In this document: positions 34,576 to 43,136 of the stretch, in pieces
How the letters are laid out: every line of letters begins with the position of its first letter
How positions within the stretch are numbered: position 1 is the stretch's first letter
Program-made: the position numbers and the translations under genes
The notes under the pieces: generated by a model
The model's input: only the letters and a program-made list of their open reading frames with translations
Databases searched by the model: none
What the model was told of the DNA's origin: nothing
DNA from: Parachlamydiales bacterium
Lineage (GTDB): Bacteria; Chlamydiota; Chlamydiia; Chlamydiales; Rhabdochlamydiaceae
Length of the DNA stretch: 64,000 bases
Assembly (NCBI GenBank): GCA_023265455.1
Contig: JAHFTQ010000002.1
Span: 124,001 to 188,000 of the forward strand
Direction: 5' to 3'

Positions 34576-34937
34576 ATCGCTGAGCGGCACTCATTTTTCT
34601 TGCAATGCATGACTAGAGGAATGAATTCGTCTAGATCCTCGCTGATAATCCCTATTCCATTGCGATAAGACCATTTTCTGAGTGTTAACTCAATTTTAAA
34701 AGGAATGTGTTGAATGGTAGAGTCGTTTTTAACGTAAGATATCAAGAAATGGTAGGGTGTCTCCCCGGGTCGCAAAAGATACGTATAGGGTGGATGATTT
34801 TTCAGCAGGGTTTCGCTTTGAAACAGGGTGAAGTCATTTTTCCAAGCTGGATGCAATTTGAGAGTCGCTAACATAGGGTCTTGTAGGAACTTTAAATTTT
34901 CAGGGTTTTTTAGAATGGTCGCTGTTTTATTTGGCAT
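34572..34937 (-). CDS. Small SH2-domain-like protein
   Basis: A 121-residue protein whose centre follows the SH2 pattern. LLKNHPPYTYLLRPGETPYHFLISYV (given here only by its ends: residues 44-69) has an FLVR-like strand YTYLLRPGE with R56 at the phosphotyrosine-binding position, then a second strand YHFLISYV, then IQHIPFKI as the third, and the closing helix DEFIPLVMHC where SH2 domains have sLxeLV. Nothing else is in the protein. SH2 folds are rare in bacteria and known mainly from intracellular bacteria, where they act on host phosphotyrosine. The start overlaps the upstream gene by 11 nt. The fold is inferred from pattern; function is unknown. Confidence 0.5.
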   Translation of the reverse strand: MPNKTATILKNPENLKFLQDPMLATLKLHPAWKNDFTLFQSETLLKNHPPYTYLLRPGETPYHFLISYVKNDSTIQHIPFKIELTLRKWSYRNGIGIISEDLDEFIPLVMHCKKNECRSAI

Positions 34938-37900
34938 ATTGAGCCTCCTTTATTTTAAGATACATAAAATCAATGGGAGCCGTGCTTAAAGGAATTTCTA
35001 AGTTATTCCTTTTTATAAATTTTTCTGGCTCATAGTAGATAGGAACCAGAGGTAGTTCTTGAATCAGAAGGGCTTCTGCTTGGGAAAAGTAACTGTTTCT
35101 TTTTTCAGGATCCTTTTCTCGCTGAGCTCTATCTAAAAGAGTTTGGTAGTGGGGATTTTCCCATTTGGGATAGTTAATGAGTTCATCCCGATATCTAAAG
35201 GCATTGAGTGTATAGAGGGGATCATTAATTAAAGCTTGCCACGTCATGCTGCCGATTTGATAATCGCCTCGAGTCATTTTGTCGAAAAGGGTATTCCAAT
35301 CGCAAGCTTCTACGCGGCAATGAATTCCCAAAACTTCTTCCCACTGCTTTTTGAGGATTAAGGCCGTGGTTTCCCTAATATTGCCCTTTAAGCAGATGAA
35401 TGTGAGGATAGGAAATTGCTCTTTTTTGATGTTGAGCTCTAGTAGGGCTTCACCAAAAAAATGCCGTGCTTTAGCAGAGGACTCTTCATAGTTAGTCATT
35501 CCGCTCCGCTGACTATGTTCTTGTGGCAAGGGGGTATCTGCAGGAGTTAGATCTCCCGCCAATGCCTGTACAATTTCCTGGCGACAAAGGGCTAGGCCAA
35601 GGGCCTGCCTAACTTTAAAGTGATTAAGAGGGAAACAATCGACATTAAAAACACACCAGTGAATTGTAGCGGCAGAGCGAGTACAATAATGGGGTAAACT
35701 CTTAGAAAAAAAAGGCTCCCAGGGACGTAGAGGACGGCCTAACCAATCGATTTTACCATCCATAAACATATCCAGCGCTTCATAAGGGTCTGTTTTATAG
35801 ATCATAACTTCGTCAAAGTGCACACACTCTTTGTTCCAATAATGTTGGTTTTGCTTCAGTTCATATTTTTCAGAAATCCGTTTTCCAAGAGTGAAAGGGC
35901 CGTTACAAATGTAGGCTTCTCCTGATTGACTTGCCCAATCGGGGTGAATTTGATCAATTTTATGATGAACAGGCGAATAAAGAGCATTGGCGGTTAGCTC
36001 TAAAAAAGAAGGAGTAGGAAATTCTAGTTCCACCAAAAGAGTTTTCTCATTTAAGGCGTGCACTCCGAGCTGGTCCATAGAAACTGCATTCTCTTTCACA
36101 GCTTTTGCATTTTTTATGGGATAAAGAAGAGAAGAAAAAGGGCTTTTAAAACTGGGGTGTAAGATTTTTTTCCAAGCATGCTCAAAGTCATAAGCAATCA
36201 ATGGAGAGCCATCCGACCAAAAACTATCTCGCAATCTAAATTGATACCGCATTTGATCATCTGAAATTTTAATGGATTGTGCAATAGAGGGTTGGGGTTT
36301 ACCTTCTGAATCTATGCGTGTGAGACCCTCATAGAGCATTTTCAAAATCACTGAAAACTCGGTATAGCCACCTCCCAAGCGAGGATCTAAAATGGTCCGT
36401 AGATCATGGGAAGTTATCCGAAAAATCTTTTGGGAACGCCATTTGTTTTGCCATATTTCTATTGCTTCCTTAACCGCATTAAGAAACTCTTGTTGCGCGC
36501 TTTTTTCATGGGAAAGATAGAGAAAGCTTAAAGCGAGCGATTCCTGAAATATCACCTGAGAAAAAGCCAGCGTAATTGAAGAGCTAAACTTCGTGAGCAG
36601 CGGCTGAATGGCTTGTTGGATGGAAGTATCAGCTCGCAATATGACAAAAACTTGGGAGTCTTCTTCTATGATCTTAAGATAGTAACTTAAATTATCAGGC
36701 AAATCGGCCTTAGTCGCCACTAAGAACTCAGAAAAAAGTAATTTGAGGGAAGCGATCGGAAGAGCACACCTCGACTCTGTAGGTGTTAAAGAATAAAAAA
36801 AATCTTCTAGCAACTGATCCTCATTTTCTGAGAGTTCCTGAAACAACAACCGAAGTTCCAGATAATTTTTCTCCTGCTCAGAAATGAGGCCTCCTGTATA
36901 ATCTCGGACCCGTCCGAAAAGCTCGTTGATCAAAGTCATCACCTTTTGACGAGCTAGGTGTAAATTAATAGAAAAGTCTGTTCTAAAAAAGTCGGGGGTT
37001 TTAGAAATGTGAAAACGCAAAACACAGGCCTCTTTTAGATGTGTTTCGTCTAGTTTTCCTAAAATTTGATACCGCTCGACCAAAAAAGACCGAGTTTGAT
37101 CTCCTAAAGAAGAGAGCAGTTTTGAAGAACTTTCATTAACAGCTCGGACTAAGACAACGGAAAAGATTAATTCGTGAGGAGTTTGTTCATCAAAATGGAC
37201 AATCATCTGCGGAAGATCTGAAGGTGATCGCAGCTCCTGAGCTAAGGTGACCATGTTTTTCATGATTTCTTCTTCATTTCGGACAATGAACAGAGAAGAG
37301 ACGAGTTTTTCGATTTTTTTCTTGAGCTCTTCGGGCAACTCTTTTCTAAGCCGTCGGAGTTCCTCCAATGTAATTTTTTTTCCTCCCTCTTTTTCTAATT
37401 CCAAATAGATGAGCTGTGTCATTTCTTGGGGTTTCTGCTGAAAATAAAAAGAGCCCTTAACACGCTGGACGTCGGGGATAAATTTCTGAACAGCTTGAGT
37501 GATATGTTTTTCCCTAAAAAACTCTTGCATATCGTGTAAATTCAGACTAATCATCAATCCCAAGACAGGCTTATGGCCAAAGGGAAAATGCAAATGGGTA
37601 GGTAAAAATCGAACAAATAAATGCCGCCTATCAGGTACAAAACGAAGAGCCTTGGCCAAGCTTTTTTTGGTTTGGTACTGAGCGCTTACAAGCTCCGCAA
37701 GATGATAGACTGATCTATGGCGCCTAAATTCTTTATCTGAAAGAGTTAAAAACTGGCCCATTTCCTCGAAAATCCCTTCATCAAATAAGTGCGGATGTTT
37801 TCGTATTTTTTCTATAACTTTTTCATGGATCAGACCGATATTTTGATCATATTGAAGAGGCTTATTGTCTAGGATATCAATCGCGTATTTTGGAGAAGAA

Positions 37901-38370
37901 ATGCCAAATTGAATTTCTTTGGCAAATAAAGGCATGATCTGTTGCACTCTCTGATAATCTTGATGCGTCTCAATCAATAGTTTGGCTTCAGCAAGAAATA
38001 ATTTCTCCTCTCCAATCAGGTAAAACTCCAAATATTGAAAAGAAATCAAACTGGGGTTTCTCTCGGGTATGAGTCCTCTCATGAGCATATGTCGAAAGAA
38101 AGCCTCTGTGGGAGTCCCCTTACAAGGGTGGCATAGAAGATAAATGCTGATACAGTTGGGAAGAGAAAGAGCCTCCGTCCATTTCACTAGGGGAAGATGC
38201 TCGCCGATCCATGTAGACAAATCTGTTTCATCTTCAAATAACACACTTTCTGGGATCAATTTTTTCAAAACATGCCCCATAGCTTGAATATAACCTGATA
38301 GTTCGTGTGACTCTATAAAGGGACCAAAACAGGGACGAATAACAAGAGGATAGGGGTGGGGTTGACTCAT
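34927..38370 (-). CDS. Large protein with C-terminal oligopeptide-binding (OppA-like) domain
   Basis: An 1147-residue protein. Residues about 648 to the end form a complete family-5 solute-binding domain: LDPRLGGGYTEFSVILKMLYEG, YQFRLRDSFWSDGSPLIAYDF, CNGPFTLGKR, HFKVRQALGLALCRQEIV and the late LIQELPLVPIYYE. Residues 1-645 are mostly helical and unrecognised (contains EELRRLRKELPEELKKKIEK and RHRSVYHLAELVSAQY). There is no signal peptide or lipobox at the start (MSQPHPYPLVIRPCF), which is abnormal for a binding protein and suggests it is cytosolic or exported another way. The stop overlaps the SH2-like start, so the two are coupled. No opp permease genes accompany it. Confidence 0.75.
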   Translation of the reverse strand: MSQPHPYPLVIRPCFGPFIESHELSGYIQAMGHVLKKLIPESVLFEDETDLSTWIGEHLPLVKWTEALSLPNCISIYLLCHPCKGTPTEAFFRHMLMRGLIPERNPSLISFQYLEFYLIGEEKLFLAEAKLLIETHQDYQRVQQIMPLFAKEIQFGISSPKYAIDILDNKPLQYDQNIGLIHEKVIEKIRKHPHLFDEGIFEEMGQFLTLSDKEFRRHRSVYHLAELVSAQYQTKKSLAKALRFVPDRRHLFVRFLPTHLHFPFGHKPVLGLMISLNLHDMQEFFREKHITQAVQKFIPDVQRVKGSFYFQQKPQEMTQLIYLELEKEGGKKITLEELRRLRKELPEELKKKIEKLVSSLFIVRNEEEIMKNMVTLAQELRSPSDLPQMIVHFDEQTPHELIFSVVLVRAVNESSSKLLSSLGDQTRSFLVERYQILGKLDETHLKEACVLRFHISKTPDFFRTDFSINLHLARQKVMTLINELFGRVRDYTGGLISEQEKNYLELRLLFQELSENEDQLLEDFFYSLTPTESRCALPIASLKLLFSEFLVATKADLPDNLSYYLKIIEEDSQVFVILRADTSIQQAIQPLLTKFSSSITLAFSQVIFQESLALSFLYLSHEKSAQQEFLNAVKEAIEIWQNKWRSQKIFRITSHDLRTILDPRLGGGYTEFSVILKMLYEGLTRIDSEGKPQPSIAQSIKISDDQMRYQFRLRDSFWSDGSPLIAYDFEHAWKKILHPSFKSPFSSLLYPIKNAKAVKENAVSMDQLGVHALNEKTLLVELEFPTPSFLELTANALYSPVHHKIDQIHPDWASQSGEAYICNGPFTLGKRISEKYELKQNQHYWNKECVHFDEVMIYKTDPYEALDMFMDGKIDWLGRPLRPWEPFFSKSLPHYCTRSAATIHWCVFNVDCFPLNHFKVRQALGLALCRQEIVQALAGDLTPADTPLPQEHSQRSGMTNYEESSAKARHFFGEALLELNIKKEQFPILTFICLKGNIRETTALILKKQWEEVLGIHCRVEACDWNTLFDKMTRGDYQIGSMTWQALINDPLYTLNAFRYRDELINYPKWENPHYQTLLDRAQREKDPEKRNSYFSQAEALLIQELPLVPIYYEPEKFIKRNNLEIPLSTAPIDFMYLKIKEAQYAK

Positions 38371-38511
38371 GAGAAGTACTCTCGTGAAGTTTTAAAATCG
38401 CGGTGACCACCAGTTTAGGAGAATTGCATGATTGTGTCCATTCGATAGTGCAGTAAGGGTTTACAATAAATTGGTTTTCTTTAAACTAGGCCTCTATTTT
38501 GTGAGGTGAGT

Positions 38512-39402
38512 ATGGAGTTCGTATCCCCGACCGATGGTCCTTATATCCTTTGCCAGGGAAAAAAATGGCTCGATTTTTCATCGTGTGACTTTTTGGGCTT
38601 AGCTCAGCACCCTGAAGTCAAGAAAGCAGTGATCAAATATACCCTAAAATACGGTGTAGGACTCCCCGTGGCTCCACTGGGATCTGCTCAGCAGCAGCAA
38701 TTGGAAGGCAAGCTGGCGCAATTTCTCGGAATGGAGACTGCAGTCTTATTTCCCTCATTTGAAGAAGCGCTGATGAAAGTCAAACAGCTCAAAGCGACTC
38801 TTATCTCCTCGGATAGCGAAGAGTTTGCCTCTTTATCTAACAAAAAATCTCTCATTTGCGTCGATGACAGTTTCACAATCGGCGTCAAAGGAGAGCATGG
38901 ATTTGGGATTGCCGCTCATCAAAAAGGCATCGATCTGATCACCGGCTCATTGGCCTATGGAGTGGGCTGTAGCGGAGCTTTTGTCGCAGGATCTAAAAAG
39001 ATTTTAGCTGAAGTGACAGCCTCTCAACCACTCAGTTTTCCAGCTATCGGCGCTCTCGATAGCGCGCTCAGCTTTATGCTCGAAATGACCCCTGAAAGAG
39101 AAACCCTGGTTAGCCACTGCCAGTGGCTAGGAAAGCAGCTCAAAGATCTGCCCGCTCACATGATGACTTCTCCCCGCGTTATTTTAGAATTTAAATCTGA
39201 AAAAGAGGCGCTTCTGGCTCGCCAGCTTTTCCTAGAGGGTCAGATTTTCTTGGCGCCGCCACAAGGCTCTACGCTTTATCTTGCCGTGACAGCTCTTCAC
39301 ACACCGGATGATTTAGATCAGCTCGCAGGCGTGCTCAAGAAACTCTCTGCAACCGATTGGGCCCTAGCAATGCAGTCGTTAACACCAGGACCTTCCAAAT
39401 AG
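38512..39402 (+). CDS. Alpha-oxoamine-synthase-like (BioF/KBL) protein without PLP lysine
   Basis: A 296-residue relative of 2-amino-3-ketobutyrate ligase/BioF. The N-terminal half is typical (WLDFSSCDFLGLAQHPEV, GVGLPVAPLGSA, LEGKLAQFLGMETAVLFPSF). Then about 80-100 residues of the usual core are missing, and the active-site blocks are altered: VDDSFTIG replaces VDEAHSxG (H to F121) and GSLAYGVG replaces GTLSKALG (lysine to Y149). It therefore should not form the PLP aldimine. The C-terminal domain (LYLAVTALHTPDDLDQLAGVL) is kept. GAGGTG before the ATG at 38512 supports this start over the GTG at 38506. The 3' end overlaps hemG by 85 nt. Confidence 0.75.
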   Translation: MEFVSPTDGPYILCQGKKWLDFSSCDFLGLAQHPEVKKAVIKYTLKYGVGLPVAPLGSAQQQQLEGKLAQFLGMETAVLFPSFEEALMKVKQLKATLISSDSEEFASLSNKKSLICVDDSFTIGVKGEHGFGIAAHQKGIDLITGSLAYGVGCSGAFVAGSKKILAEVTASQPLSFPAIGALDSALSFMLEMTPERETLVSHCQWLGKQLKDLPAHMMTSPRVILEFKSEKEALLARQLFLEGQIFLAPPQGSTLYLAVTALHTPDDLDQLAGVLKKLSATDWALAMQSLTPGPSK

Positions 39403-40589
39403 TTGCCTACGAGTCGAAGCCTCGGGAACTTCGAACGAAGAGTTGATTCAATTCCTTGAATGAGCTTGCCATGTCCCACTTTAAACTGCGGAAAAACCTT
39501 GGGCGCTCGTAGTACAAGCGATACCGCTGGTGGCTGAGAAACCTTTAAGTGCCGCTTGAGCGCTTTTAGAGCTAAAGCCCGCGCTTCATCCTCTCCCAAA
39601 TCATCGCTTTTGAGCATGACCGTCAGCCGAGTCTCCTCAGAAGATCGATTAAACTGTGGAAAGGCATTGGAATCAAAAATAACTCCTAAGACATCGTCGT
39701 CTTCTTGGGAAGAAACGAGATAGCCAAACCCTTTTTTCTTCAAAACAGGATTGGGATAACCCAGATGGACGAGCGTCGTGCCACGCAAAGAGACTTGGGA
39801 GAGCTGCGGAATCAAAAGCTTGCCAATCACATGGCAAGGAAGAGCGCTAAACAGATAATCGGCAGAATAAGAGCCCTTCGATGTTTTGATCGTAAAACCC
39901 TCCCCTGCCTGCTGAATTGCCAAAACCTCTTCTTCATAATGAAATTGAGCAGAAATACGCTCTTCTAACCGACGAATCAAACTTTTCATTCCTCGCTGAA
40001 AGCTAAACAAACTAGGCCCTTTTGTGCGAGGAGCTTTTAAGAGTCCCTTGATGACAGATCCATATTGCTCTTCAAGAGCTTTTAACCGAGGAAATCCACT
40101 TTTGATGGAGATCTCCTCCATGGCTCCCCCATAAACGCCTCGGACCATCGGATCAAAAATCGCCTGCGCGACAGCAGGGTTGAAACGTCGGCAAGCAAAA
40201 TCCCACACCGACTCATCTTCACCGATCAATGGTTCGACTCTCCATTCTTTGAAGATTCCTTTAACCAACTGCCAAGAGAGTTGAGGTGTTTTATGGAGCT
40301 TCCCCTCTCTCCATACATACTTCCCTATCGCTTGAGAAAAAATCATCTCTTGATCCATTCCGATTTCGCTTGCGAGCTTAAGAAAAGCAGGCGATGTCGA
40401 TGCTCGAAATACCCGGGGACCCTTCTCGAAAAAAAATCCCGTTGAGTTATCCGAGTCGATGCATCCTCCCGCCCGCGCGCTCTTTTCAATGAGGTGGATG
40501 TCAAATACGTCACTTTTTCCAGAAAGAAAATAGGCGAGCGAGAGTCCTGAAATGCCACCACCCAAGATAAATATCTGCTTTTTCTGCAT
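39318..40589 (-). CDS. hemG: Protoporphyrinogen oxidase, FAD type
   Basis: A 423-residue flavoprotein of the HemY type (named hemG in Chlamydia annotations). The dinucleotide-binding start IFILGGGISGLSLAYFLSG and the GGCIDS segment bind FAD; GVYGGAMEEISIKSGFPRL is a family hallmark, and VGNYLEGPGVNDCIARA is the C-terminal FAD motif. It oxidises protoporphyrinogen IX to protoporphyrin using oxygen. The frame runs up to 40637, over the start of the divergent hemF; I place the start at the ATG 40589 (MQKKQIF), leaving 9 bp between the two genes. The last 85 nt lie opposite the PLP-enzyme-like gene. Confidence 0.92.
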   Translation of the reverse strand: MQKKQIFILGGGISGLSLAYFLSGKSDVFDIHLIEKSARAGGCIDSDNSTGFFFEKGPRVFRASTSPAFLKLASEIGMDQEMIFSQAIGKYVWREGKLHKTPQLSWQLVKGIFKEWRVEPLIGEDESVWDFACRRFNPAVAQAIFDPMVRGVYGGAMEEISIKSGFPRLKALEEQYGSVIKGLLKAPRTKGPSLFSFQRGMKSLIRRLEERISAQFHYEEEVLAIQQAGEGFTIKTSKGSYSADYLFSALPCHVIGKLLIPQLSQVSLRGTTLVHLGYPNPVLKKKGFGYLVSSQEDDDVLGVIFDSNAFPQFNRSSEETRLTVMLKSDDLGEDEARALALKALKRHLKVSQPPAVSLVLRAPKVFPQFKVGHGKLIQGIESTLRSKFPRLRLVGNYLEGPGVNDCIARAQSVAESFLSTPAS

Positions 40590-40598
40590 AATGATATT

Positions 40599-41387
40599 AT
40601 GAATCAGCAGCAAGAAATTGTCCATTTTCTCAAACATCTCCGTGAAGAGATCATTGGAGCCTTTGAGACTTTTGAGCCTTACGCAAAATTCGAGCGCAAA
40701 TCTTGGAATTACTCTTCTGGAGGCGGCGGAGAAATCGGCCTTGTCCGCGGCTCTTTTTTTGAAAAAGCCGCTGTTAATTGGTCGGGCGTCTCAGGACCTC
40801 ATTTTCCCATGGATGACAGTACTGGACCTTTTTTTGCCACGGGCGTCAGCCTCATCACTCACCCCCAAAACCCTCATGCCCCTACTGTGCATATGAATGT
40901 CCGCTACATTGAGACGGCTCAAGGCCATTGGTTCGGTGGCGGCTACGACCTCACTCCGATGGGATTTCCCTACGATGAAGACTCCCTCCACTTCCATACG
41001 GTTGCTAAATCAGCTCTCGATGCCATTGATCCTGCGCTGTATCCAAAATTTTCAGAGGCTGCCCGCACCTATTTTTTTATTCCCCACCGCAAAAAAGAAC
41101 GTGGAGTCGGGGGGCTTTTTTTTGATCACCTCAACAGTGGAGACTTCACACACGATCTCAAGATCTGGAAAGCCGTGGCTCACAGCTTTCTCCCAGCCAT
41201 CTTGCCCATTTACCACAGGCGCGCAGCCCAGCCCTATACCCGTCAAGATAAAGAGACTCAGCTGGAGACCAGGGCCCACTATGTTGAGTTTAACCTTCTT
41301 TATGACCGCGGCACCCAATTTGGGTTCCGCTCCGGGGGTAACCCCGAAGCGATCCTCTGTTCCATGCCCCCTCTTGTCAAGTGGTAA
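40599..41387 (+). CDS. hemF: Oxygen-dependent coproporphyrinogen-III oxidase
   Basis: A 262-residue HemF, converting coproporphyrinogen III to protoporphyrinogen IX with O2. Signatures: NYSSGGGGEIGLVRG, THPQNPHAPTVHMNVRY, WFGGGYDLTPMGFPYDED, KKERGVGGLFFDHL and VEFNLLYDRGTQFGFRSGG. It ends at SMPPLVKW, whereas family members continue about 20-30 residues with a C-terminal WxYxxxPxxGSxE segment, so it is C-terminally short. No other frame carries the missing part. Pathogenic Chlamydia are annotated with the radical-SAM HemN instead. It is 9 bp from the divergent hemG start. Confidence 0.93.
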   Translation: MNQQQEIVHFLKHLREEIIGAFETFEPYAKFERKSWNYSSGGGGEIGLVRGSFFEKAAVNWSGVSGPHFPMDDSTGPFFATGVSLITHPQNPHAPTVHMNVRYIETAQGHWFGGGYDLTPMGFPYDEDSLHFHTVAKSALDAIDPALYPKFSEAARTYFFIPHRKKERGVGGLFFDHLNSGDFTHDLKIWKAVAHSFLPAILPIYHRRAAQPYTRQDKETQLETRAHYVEFNLLYDRGTQFGFRSGGNPEAILCSMPPLVKW

Positions 41388-41391
41388 CAAA

Positions 41392-43062
41392 TTAAGGCTT
41401 GAGTGGTAAAAAACCTCCCGCCTGCATCTGCCACATGCGAGCATAGTGCCCTTCCTTAGACAGAAGCTCCGTATGAGAGCCTTGCTCGACAATTTTTCCT
41501 TGGTCAAAGACCAAGATCCGATCCATCTTGGCAAGCGTCGATAACCGATGGGCAATCACAAGGGTGGTCCGATTTTGCATGAGTTTTTCCAGGCTCTCTT
41601 GAATATAATTTTCTGTGACAGAATCGAGCGCCGATGTCGCTTCATCGAGAATCAGAATAGGAGTCTTGTTGAGCATTGCACGGGCAATCGCAATTCTTTG
41701 TCTCTCTCCACCCGAGAGCTTAGTGCCCCGCTCTCCGACTAAAGAGGCGTATCCATTGGGGCACTTGATGATAAACTCATCACAGTGAGCGAGCTTCGCG
41801 ATGTCTTTCACCTCACATTGTGAGGCATCCGTACGGCCATAGCGGATATTGTCTTCTAGCGATCGATGGAATAAGACGGGATCTTGAGGAACCAAAGCGA
41901 CTTGGGTGCGGAGCGATTCCAAAGTCACATCGGCAATGTTTTGCCCATCGATTAAAATCCTTCCCTTTTCCACGGGATAGAATCTTAAAATCAAATTGAC
42001 GAATGTCGATTTTCCTGCACCCGAATACCCGACAAGCCCAACTTTTTCCCCTGCTTTGATATGAACAGCTTTATTATGAAAAAGCTTTTTTTCTCCATAG
42101 TGGAAAGAGACGTTTTCAAAAACGATCTCTCCTTTCGTCACAGCCAAAGGTGCCGCTTGAGGAGAATCTAGAACATCTTGAGAATCGTTCATGACAGAGA
42201 GCGCTTGGCTTGCAATCCCAATCGATTGAAAAAATTGAGGAATGGCTTGAGCGGCAAACCATGAAAGCATCATCACGTTAAAAGTTGTATTAAAGATTTG
42301 GATGATTTCTCCAGTGGTGATGCTCCCTTGCATCCACCGCAAGATCATGAATCCATTCAGAGTGATTATTCCCACAAGAAACACTACCGACATCCATAAA
42401 AACATCAGCGCAACATACCGCTGAGCGAGGGTGTTTTTATCTTGCTCTTCTTTTTGGTAAGAGGCGATAAGACTCTTTTCAAACCGAAAACGGTACAGCA
42501 GGTTCACTGTGAAATTGTTCGTCAAGCTATCGACGATTTTTCCAACTAATGAACTGCGGGCTTCTCCATGAATGTCGGAATAGGTCGCACACTTTTTAGT
42601 AAAGGCAAAGCAAATGGCTAAATGGATGAAAAGCCATCCTCCTAAAATCATGGCAAAAAGAGGACTGATGTTATAAAAAAAACCTATCGATACCACACAG
42701 GTTGCCAGTGCCGGGATAAAAATCGTCATGTTTTGTAAGAGCAACTTCACCTGATTTGTCATATCAGCAATTTTGTTAGACAAACTTCCAGCAAAATGTT
42801 CATTGAAATACTTAGGAGAGTGATACTGAATATGATCGAACATCGCCATCCGAATATCGGCTTCTAATTTAGGAAGTGCCCGAGCTTGCAAAAAATCCCT
42901 CGACCGAAAACCGGCCTCCACAACCACCCATAATGAGACCCCCCACATCAATAGCCCTTTTAAAACCGGCCAAGCAGCAGCGCGATCTGTATCATGCTGG
43001 GTAAAAATATCGATAATCAGACGTAGCAGGTAGGGCCAAAGTGTTGCATCCATTGCCCACAC
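41392..43062 (-). CDS. ABC exporter, fused membrane and ATPase domains
   Basis: A half-transporter of at least 556 residues: six membrane helices, then an ATPase with Walker A VGYSGAGKST, the Q-loop VALVPQDPVLF, signature LSGGERQRIAIARAM and Walker B ILILDEATSALD. Substrate (lipid, peptide or drug) cannot be told. The first usual start in frame is the GTG at 43062, but it lies inside the first membrane helix; the frame upstream (to about 43146) encodes matching sequence (WKFVSLQKWKFFLIFALSL) without ATG, GTG or TTG. Translation may begin at an ATT or ATA overlapping the stop of the upstream hydrolase gene, by coupling. Confidence 0.85.
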   Translation of the reverse strand: MWAMDATLWPYLLRLIIDIFTQHDTDRAAAWPVLKGLLMWGVSLWVVVEAGFRSRDFLQARALPKLEADIRMAMFDHIQYHSPKYFNEHFAGSLSNKIADMTNQVKLLLQNMTIFIPALATCVVSIGFFYNISPLFAMILGGWLFIHLAICFAFTKKCATYSDIHGEARSSLVGKIVDSLTNNFTVNLLYRFRFEKSLIASYQKEEQDKNTLAQRYVALMFLWMSVVFLVGIITLNGFMILRWMQGSITTGEIIQIFNTTFNVMMLSWFAAQAIPQFFQSIGIASQALSVMNDSQDVLDSPQAAPLAVTKGEIVFENVSFHYGEKKLFHNKAVHIKAGEKVGLVGYSGAGKSTFVNLILRFYPVEKGRILIDGQNIADVTLESLRTQVALVPQDPVLFHRSLEDNIRYGRTDASQCEVKDIAKLAHCDEFIIKCPNGYASLVGERGTKLSGGERQRIAIARAMLNKTPILILDEATSALDSVTENYIQESLEKLMQNRTTLVIAHRLSTLAKMDRILVFDQGKIVEQGSHTELLSKEGHYARMWQMQAGGFLPLKP

Positions 43063-43136
43063 CAGAGAAAGTGCGAAGATTAAGAAAAATTTCCATTTCT
43101 GGAGACTTACAAACTTCCAGATAAACGAAACTAGGC

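Noticed and set aside
41052..41555. Minus-strand frame opposite hemF
   Set aside because: Shadow of hemF and of the start of the ABC exporter region, with no independent signals.
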